Shown here: positions 59,346 through 64,000 of the stretch, piece by piece | Position numbering within the stretch: the stretch's first letter is position 1 | Layout of the letters: each line of letters starts with the position of its first letter | NCBI RefSeq assembly: GCF_006334915.2 | Contig: NZ_VDMA02000001.1 | Location: forward strand, 62,001 to 126,000 | Length of the DNA stretch: 64,000 bases | Source: Microbispora catharanthi | GTDB taxonomy: Bacteria; Actinomycetota; Actinomycetes; Streptosporangiales; Streptosporangiaceae | Reading direction: 5' to 3' | Position numbers and translations under genes: made by a program | The notes under the pieces: model-generated | The model's input: only the letters and a program-made list of their open reading frames with translations | What the model was told of the DNA's origin: nothing | The model's database searches: none

Positions 59346-59405
59346 CGAATCGATTCGGCGAATCGATTCGACTGGACGATAAGCAGGGTGCCGCGAAACG
59401 GTCAA
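59346..59405 (-). promoter_or_regulatory. Promoter and double operator of the large glycosidase gene
   Basis: On the minus strand, TTGACC (59400-59405), an 18-nt spacer and TATCGT (59376-59381) form the promoter. Directly downstream lie two perfect copies of CGAATCGATTCG (59346-59357 and 59359-59370) separated by one base, together a 27-bp palindrome. A repressor bound there would block the transcript start. LacI-type binding is inferred. Confidence 0.8.
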
Positions 59406-59556
59406 GGGCCCGAAACCCTCCCGGCACGTCATCGTCACCTCGTCGTCACGCGCCGGCGCATGTCACGGCCCGCACCGGACGACGGCACCGCGAGCCCGGG
59501 AAGCCGCACCGAGCACGCCGACGCCGACGTCTCCGCAAATCGTGCCGCGCATCCCA

Positions 59557-59614
59557 TTGACGCATGCGACGGACCGGGCCTATCGTCAGCGAACCGATTC
59601 GCCGAATCGGTTCG
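59557..59614 (+). promoter_or_regulatory. Promoter and double operator of the sugar ABC operon
   Basis: TTGACG (59557-59562), an 18-nt spacer and TATCGT (59581-59586) form a promoter almost identical to the divergent one. Three bases later CGAACCGATTCG (59590-59601) and CGAATCGGTTCG (59603-59614) form a 25-bp palindrome around one base. This is the same design as at 59346-59370, so both transcripts very probably answer to one repressor. Confidence 0.8.
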
Positions 59615-59662
59615 ACTTCGATCGGAAACAGGCGCGTAACGCTGTCAGTGGAGGTCACGTCA

Positions 59663-60943
59663 ATGAGACCAGGGTCAAGCGGCCGGCGTGCGGCCGGGAT
59701 GGGTGCGGCGGTCCTCGCGGCCGCCGCCGGGCTGGCCGCCTGCTCGTCGCCGTCCGACGGCACCGGCGCTCCCTCGGCGGGCGCGAGCCAGGCCGCCGCC
59801 GGGGGCGGGACCTACACGATCTGGGATCCGTATCCGCAGTACGACAAGAGCTCCGACTGGGTGAAGCTGCTGGAGTCGTGCGGCACCCAGGCGGGGGTGA
59901 AGGTCGAGCGGACCGGCTACGACACCAGCGACCTGACCAACAAGGCGCTGCTGGCGGCCCAGCAGGGCAACTCGCCGGACGTGCTGATCGTGGACAACCC
60001 GGTGGTCTCGACGCTGGCCGAGGCCGGCGTGCTGACGACGACCGAGGAGAACAAGCTCGACGTCACGTCGATCGCGCCGAACCTGCTCGCGGCGGGCCAG
60101 CTCGGCGGCAAGACGTACGGGGTCCCGATCGGGGCCAACACCCTCGCCCTCTATTACAACAAGGGGGTGTTGAAGAAGGCCGGCGTGGACGCGGCCGCGG
60201 TGAAGGACTGGGCGTCGCTGACCGCGGCGCTGGAGAAGGTGAAGGCGGCGGGCAAGAAGGGCATCACGTTCTCGGCGATCGGCACCGAGGAGGGCAGCTT
60301 CCAGTTCCTGCCCTGGTTCTGGGGCTCCGGCGCGAACCTCACCAAACTCGACTCACCCGAGGGTGTCTCCGCGGTGGCCCTGTGGGCCGACTGGCTCAAG
60401 AAGGGCTACGCGCCCAACTCGGTCATCAACAACACCCAGACCACGAGCTGGCAGGAGTTCGCGACCGGGGACTTCGCCTTCGCCGAGAACGGCACCTGGC
60501 AGCTGGCCAACGCCAAGAAGACCGGCTTCGACTACGGCATCATCCCGATCCCCGCCAAGGACGGCGGCACCGCCCCCGCCCCGACCGGCGGCGAGTTCGT
60601 CAGCATCCCGGTGCAGTCGGACACCGCACGCTACGCCACCTCCCAGAAGCTCGTGAGCTGCCTGACCAGCACCGAAAACTCACTGGCGACCACGACCACG
60701 CTGTCGTACATCGCGCCGACGGAAGCGGTGCAGGCCAAGCAGGTCGAGCAGAACGCCGAGCTCGAGGTGTGGGTGGCGGCGGTCAAGGCGGCCAAGGGCC
60801 GCACCAGCGACAACCTCGGCACGAAGTATCCGAAGATCTCCGAGCCGATGTGGGGCGCCGTGCAGGCGGCGCTGAGCGGTTCCACGGCTCCGCAGGAGGC
60901 GATGGCGGCGGCGCAGTCGGCGGCGGCGAGCGCGACCCAGTAA
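59663..60943 (+). CDS. Sugar ABC transporter substrate-binding lipoprotein
   Basis: A 426-residue family-1 extracellular solute-binding protein. The lipobox is LAACSSPSD with the lipidated Cys at about residue 27. Core motifs include GTYTIWDPYPQYDKSSDW, LLAAQQGNSPDVLIVDNP, GKTYGVPIGANTLALYYNKGVLKKAG, WQEFATGDFAFAENGTWQL and TGGEFVSIPVQS. It captures an oligosaccharide at the membrane surface and delivers it to the two permeases encoded downstream. Start ATG 59663 follows GGAGG. No ATPase gene is included, as usual for actinobacterial sugar ABC operons that share MsiK. Confidence 0.93.
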   Translation: MRPGSSGRRAAGMGAAVLAAAAGLAACSSPSDGTGAPSAGASQAAAGGGTYTIWDPYPQYDKSSDWVKLLESCGTQAGVKVERTGYDTSDLTNKALLAAQQGNSPDVLIVDNPVVSTLAEAGVLTTTEENKLDVTSIAPNLLAAGQLGGKTYGVPIGANTLALYYNKGVLKKAGVDAAAVKDWASLTAALEKVKAAGKKGITFSAIGTEEGSFQFLPWFWGSGANLTKLDSPEGVSAVALWADWLKKGYAPNSVINNTQTTSWQEFATGDFAFAENGTWQLANAKKTGFDYGIIPIPAKDGGTAPAPTGGEFVSIPVQSDTARYATSQKLVSCLTSTENSLATTTTLSYIAPTEAVQAKQVEQNAELEVWVAAVKAAKGRTSDNLGTKYPKISEPMWGAVQAALSGSTAPQEAMAAAQSAAASATQ

Positions 60944-61911
60944 TGAGCATGAGCCGAGTGACACGAACGCCGGTGCGTACCGCCCGCGCCCCCGTCCCCG
61001 CTCAGGGGCGGGAGCGCCGGGCGGCACGCACTCGATCGGGGCAGTGGGCGGCGTGGGCGTTCCTCGCCCCCGTCGTCGTCTACCTGCTGATCTTCTACGC
61101 CTATCCGCTGTATCGCAACGTCGAGCTGAGCCTGCGCAACTACACGGTGCGCTCGTTCGTGCAGGGGGACGCGCCGTTCGCCGGATTCGCCAACTACGCC
61201 AAGGTGTTCGCCGACGCCACCTTCGCCCCGGCGCTGTGGCACACGATCGTGTTCACGGTGGTGTCGCTGGCCTTCCAGTTCACCATCGGGCTCGCCCTGG
61301 CCGTGTTCTTCAGCCGGAACTTCCGGCTGTCCGCCACACTGCGCGCGCTGTTCCTGGTGCCGTGGCTGCTGCCGCTGATCGTGTCCGCCTCGACCTGGTC
61401 GTGGATGCTCAACAGCGACTCCGGCGTGGTCAACGCCGCCCTGAGCTGGGCCGGCGCCGGCCCGGTCAACTGGCTGACCTCACCCGACTGGTCGCTGTGG
61501 TCGGTGATCATCGCGAACATCTGGATCGGTATCCCGTTCAACCTGGTCGTGCTCTACAGCGGTCTGCAGGCGATCCCCTCGGCGGTGTACGAGGCGGCGG
61601 CGCTGGACGGGGCCGGTGCCTGGCAGCGGTTCTGGCGGGTGACCTTCCCGCTGCTGCGTCCCGTGTCGGCGATCACCGTCCTGCTGGGGCTGGTCTACAC
61701 GCTCAAGGTGTTCGACATCATCTGGATCATGACCAAGGGCGGGCCGAGCGGGTCCTCCAGCACGTTCGCCACGTGGTCCTACCGGCTGGGCTTCGGCAAC
61801 CTCGTGCCCTCCTTCGGCCCCGGCGCGGCGGTGGGCAATCTGCTGATCCTCATGGCGCTGGCCTTCGGGCTCGTCTACATCCGCGTGCAGCGACGGCAGG
61901 CCGCGGCATGA
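60943..61911 (+). CDS. Sugar ABC transporter permease (MalF-like)
   Basis: A 322-residue permease with six membrane helices (WAAWAFLAPVVVYLLIFYAYPLYRNVELSLRNY and so on) and the cytoplasmic EAA loop YEAAALDGAGAWQRFWRVTFPLLRPV that contacts the ATPase. Its ATG overlaps the last base of the binding-protein stop (TAATG). It pairs with the next gene, which it overlaps by ATGA. Confidence 0.94.
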   Translation: MSMSRVTRTPVRTARAPVPAQGRERRAARTRSGQWAAWAFLAPVVVYLLIFYAYPLYRNVELSLRNYTVRSFVQGDAPFAGFANYAKVFADATFAPALWHTIVFTVVSLAFQFTIGLALAVFFSRNFRLSATLRALFLVPWLLPLIVSASTWSWMLNSDSGVVNAALSWAGAGPVNWLTSPDWSLWSVIIANIWIGIPFNLVVLYSGLQAIPSAVYEAAALDGAGAWQRFWRVTFPLLRPVSAITVLLGLVYTLKVFDIIWIMTKGGPSGSSSTFATWSYRLGFGNLVPSFGPGAAVGNLLILMALAFGLVYIRVQRRQAAA

Positions 61912-62714
61912 GGCGGCTCAAGACCGCCGTCGGGCTGGCGCTGACGGCCGTGATGCTGTTCCCGGTCTACTGGATGGTCAACGTGTCGTTCACGCGGGAC
62001 CAGGACATGCGCAAGTCGCCGCCGTACTGGTTCCCCGTCCACGGCACGCTGGAGGGGTACCGGGCGGTGCTGGAGCGGCAGTTGCCCTACCTGGGGGTGA
62101 GCCTGGTCGTCGGGCTGGGCACCGTCGCGCTGACCCTCCTGATCGCCGCGCCGGCCGCGTACTCGCTGGCCAAGCTGCGCCCGCGCGGCGGCGGCGTGCT
62201 GAGCTTCGTGCTGCTGATCGCGCAGATGATCCCGGGGATCATCATGGCGATGGGCTTCTACGCCATCTTCCTCACCACCGGCGTGCTCAACACCGTTCCC
62301 GGACTGATCGTGGCCGACTCCACCCTCGCGGTGCCGTTCGCCGTGCTGATCCTCACCGCGTTCATGTCCGGCATTCCCGAGGAGCTGCTGCAGGCGGCCC
62401 GGGTGGACGGCGCCGGGGTGATGCGCACGTTCGTCTCGATCGTGCTGCCGGTCTCCCGTAATTCGATCATCACGGTCTCCCTGTTCGCGTTCCTGTGGGC
62501 CTGGTCGGACTTCGTCTTCGCCTCCACCCTCGACCAGGGCGGCGCCCATCAGCCGATCACGCTGGGGATCTACCACTACATCGGCAACAACAACCAGGAG
62601 TGGAACGCCATCATGGCCACCGCCGTGGTCGCCTCCATCCCGGCCACCGTTCTGCTCATCGTCGCCCAGCGTTATGTCGCCGCAGGCGTCACCGCCGGCG
62701 CCGTCAAGGACTGA
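61908..62714 (+). CDS. Sugar ABC transporter permease (MalG-like)
   Basis: A 268-residue second permease: ALTAVMLFPVYWMVNVSFT, YRAVLERQLPYLGVSLVVGLGTVALTLLIAAPAAYSLAKL, and an EAA loop EELLQAARVDGAGVMRTFVSIVLPVSR. It forms the transmembrane heterodimer with the upstream permease. The ATG overlaps the preceding stop. A 27-bp gap follows before the glycosidase gene. Confidence 0.94.
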   Translation: MRRLKTAVGLALTAVMLFPVYWMVNVSFTRDQDMRKSPPYWFPVHGTLEGYRAVLERQLPYLGVSLVVGLGTVALTLLIAAPAAYSLAKLRPRGGGVLSFVLLIAQMIPGIIMAMGFYAIFLTTGVLNTVPGLIVADSTLAVPFAVLILTAFMSGIPEELLQAARVDGAGVMRTFVSIVLPVSRNSIITVSLFAFLWAWSDFVFASTLDQGGAHQPITLGIYHYIGNNNQEWNAIMATAVVASIPATVLLIVAQRYVAAGVTAGAVKD

Positions 62715-62741
62715 GCCTTTTCGAGAAGGGACCCCCTCTTC

Positions 62742-64000
62742 ATGACCGTCGCCGCTTCAGGCCCGGTGTTCTCCCTGCGGGAAATCCCGTTCAGCTACCG
62801 CGGCTCCTGGTTCGGCTTCTCGCCGGTGGTCGCCCAGAAGACGTACGCCCGGGACGTGCACCTGGTCTCCCACCAGACCGGCATGCATCCGATCCTGCGG
62901 CTGGCGCCGTCCGCCGAGAGCGACGTCACCGCCACGCCCCACCAGCTCACCTGGAGCCGCGCCGACGGCCGGATCGAACTCGCCTACGAAAACGCCGACA
63001 CGGTGCGGCTGCGCGGCCGGGGCCTCGGGCTGAGCGTCCTGGCCGCCGACCCCGTCCTGACCCCGTTCAGCGGTCCGTACTTCTACCAGGACCCGGCGGA
63101 CGGATCGTTCGTCTTCACCGTCTACCAGACCGGCCGCCGCTATCGGGTCACGGTGCTCGCCGGTCAGGCCGAGGCGCGGGGCGCCCAGGCGCTCGGCACC
63201 GCAGAACGGGGCGTCGTCCTGAGCGGCGAGTGGGAGATCGCCGTCGAGGAGTACGAGACCGCTCGCGCCCCCTATGCGCGCACGGACGCCTTCGAGCAGG
63301 TGGCCGAGGCGGCGCGGGGGGAGTTCGACGCGTTCACCGCGGCGGTCGCGCCCTGGCGCAGCGACCGGACGCCCGCGGCCGAGCTGGCCGCCTACGTCCT
63401 GTGGTCGGCGACCGTACGCCCGGCCGGGTTCGTCACCCGGCCCGCCGTGCTGATGTCCAAGCACTGGATGGACAAGGTGTGGAGCTGGGACCACTGCTTC
63501 AACGCCATCGCCCTCGCCGACGGCCTGCCCGGCCTGGCCTGGGACCAGTTCCGGCTGCCCTTCGACCACCAGGACGACGCGGGGGCGCTGCCCGACTCCG
63601 TCACCCACTCGGAGATCCTCTACAACTTCGTGAAGCCGCCCATCCACGGCTGGGCCCTGCGCAGCCTCCCGCCGGCGGCCGAGCCTGAGGAGGTCTACCG
63701 GCTGCTGGAACGCTGGACGACCTTCTGGCTCACGGCGCGGCGCGTCCCGGGCCGTGAACTGCCGCACTACCAGCACGGCAACGACAGCGGCTGGGACAAC
63801 GCCACGACCTTCGACCCCGAACGCGTCGTCGAGACCGCCGACCTGGCCGCCTTCCTCGTCCTGCAGCTGCGTGAGCTGGCCCGCCGGGCCCCGGACCCGG
63901 CCGCGGCGGCCCACTGGTCCGGCGCCGCCGACCGGATGCGTGACGCGCTGCTCGCCGAGCTGTGGACGGGGGACCGCTTCGTCGCCCGCGGCGCGCACTC
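62742..64000 (+). CDS. GH63/MGH1-like alpha-glycosidase, 3' partial
   Basis: The frame starts at ATG 62742 (AAGGG upstream) and runs off the right edge after 419 codons. There is no signal peptide, so it probably acts in the cytoplasm on the imported sugar. An N-terminal beta domain (~1-200: VHLVSHQTGMHPILRLAP, WEIAVEEYETARAPYAR) is followed by an (alpha/alpha)6 barrel. The barrel shows MSKHWMDKVWSWDHCFNAIALADGL, FDHQDDAGALPDS, HYQHGNDSGWDNATTFD (probable catalytic Asp) and VVETADLAAFLVLQL, as in GH63 and mannosylglycerate-hydrolase-like enzymes. Operon position links it to the upstream ABC transporter. Confidence 0.82.
   Translation, partial: MTVAASGPVFSLREIPFSYRGSWFGFSPVVAQKTYARDVHLVSHQTGMHPILRLAPSAESDVTATPHQLTWSRADGRIELAYENADTVRLRGRGLGLSVLAADPVLTPFSGPYFYQDPADGSFVFTVYQTGRRYRVTVLAGQAEARGAQALGTAERGVVLSGEWEIAVEEYETARAPYARTDAFEQVAEAARGEFDAFTAAVAPWRSDRTPAAELAAYVLWSATVRPAGFVTRPAVLMSKHWMDKVWSWDHCFNAIALADGLPGLAWDQFRLPFDHQDDAGALPDSVTHSEILYNFVKPPIHGWALRSLPPAAEPEEVYRLLERWTTFWLTARRVPGRELPHYQHGNDSGWDNATTFDPERVVETADLAAFLVLQLRELARRAPDPAAAAHWSGAADRMRDALLAELWTGDRFVARGAH

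Overview
The window is high-GC actinobacterial DNA. Support comes from strong G/C bias at third codon positions, frequent GTG and TTG starts, F420/PPOX-type and SARP/AfsR-type genes, many TetR/PadR/LysR regulators, and secreted polysaccharidases with CBM2, CBM6, CBM13 and CBM42 modules. A Streptosporangiaceae-like soil actinomycete is a reasonable guess but is not proven. I saw no rRNA, tRNA, CRISPR array, insertion sequence or replication origin. Gene remnants are unusually frequent, so this looks like accessory chromosome with many past deletions and insertions.

Layout. 0-1.3 kb: 3' end of a CCG-domain Fe-S oxidoreductase coupled to a truncated ThDP enzyme. 1.3-5.8 kb: a SpoIIE-type phosphatase and an overlapping antiporter-KtrB-KtrA operon for K+/H+ homeostasis. 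6.2-9.6 kb: a TetR-SGNH hydrolase operon divergent from a PadR-membrane protein pair. 9.8-14.9 kb: a GH54 arabinofuranosidase and a GH11-CBM2 xylanase with LacI/XlnR-like operators, flanking an AAA kinase, a LuxR/permease scar and an ACT protein. 15-18.6 kb: an HPr-kinase-like protein convergent with a pyruvate-kinase-like barrel, then a 2-TM PLD-like protein and a Nudix hydrolase. 18.9-23.2 kb: a DUF6221-like protein, a secreted peptidase homologue that has lost its HExxH, and a cell-wall amidase.

23.3-32.8 kb: a transglycosylase remnant, a TetR/SDR divergent pair, an orphan HINT fragment, a SnoaL protein, a GH43 arabinanase, a LysR regulator, DJ-1 and protein-kinase remnants, and an operon of NmrA, PPOX and haloalkane dehalogenase-like genes. 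33-50.6 kb: a Wadjet-type SMC defence operon (jetA, jetB, jetC) that lacks an adjacent jetD. About 10 kb further on, beyond an AfsR-like regulator and a giant Fn3/beta-propeller secreted protein, lies a decayed segment that reads like the 3' part of jetD. The simplest reading is that the locus was split by an insertion or rearrangement and the nuclease gene was lost. 50.6-55.5 kb: an acyl-CoA ligase, and an SDR-MFS efflux operon with a divergent TetR that has two tandem operators. 55.6-64 kb: a LamG/clan-A glycosidase/CBM6 protein divergent from a sugar ABC transporter and a GH63-like glycosidase. Both promoters have the same architecture, with a double CGAATCGATTCG-type palindrome just after the -10.

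Functionally, the window combines hemicellulose and arabinan breakdown (GH54, GH11, GH43, the large CBM6 enzyme, ABC uptake, an intracellular-type glycosidase) with ion homeostasis, small repressor-controlled redox or efflux modules, and a probably inactivated anti-plasmid system.
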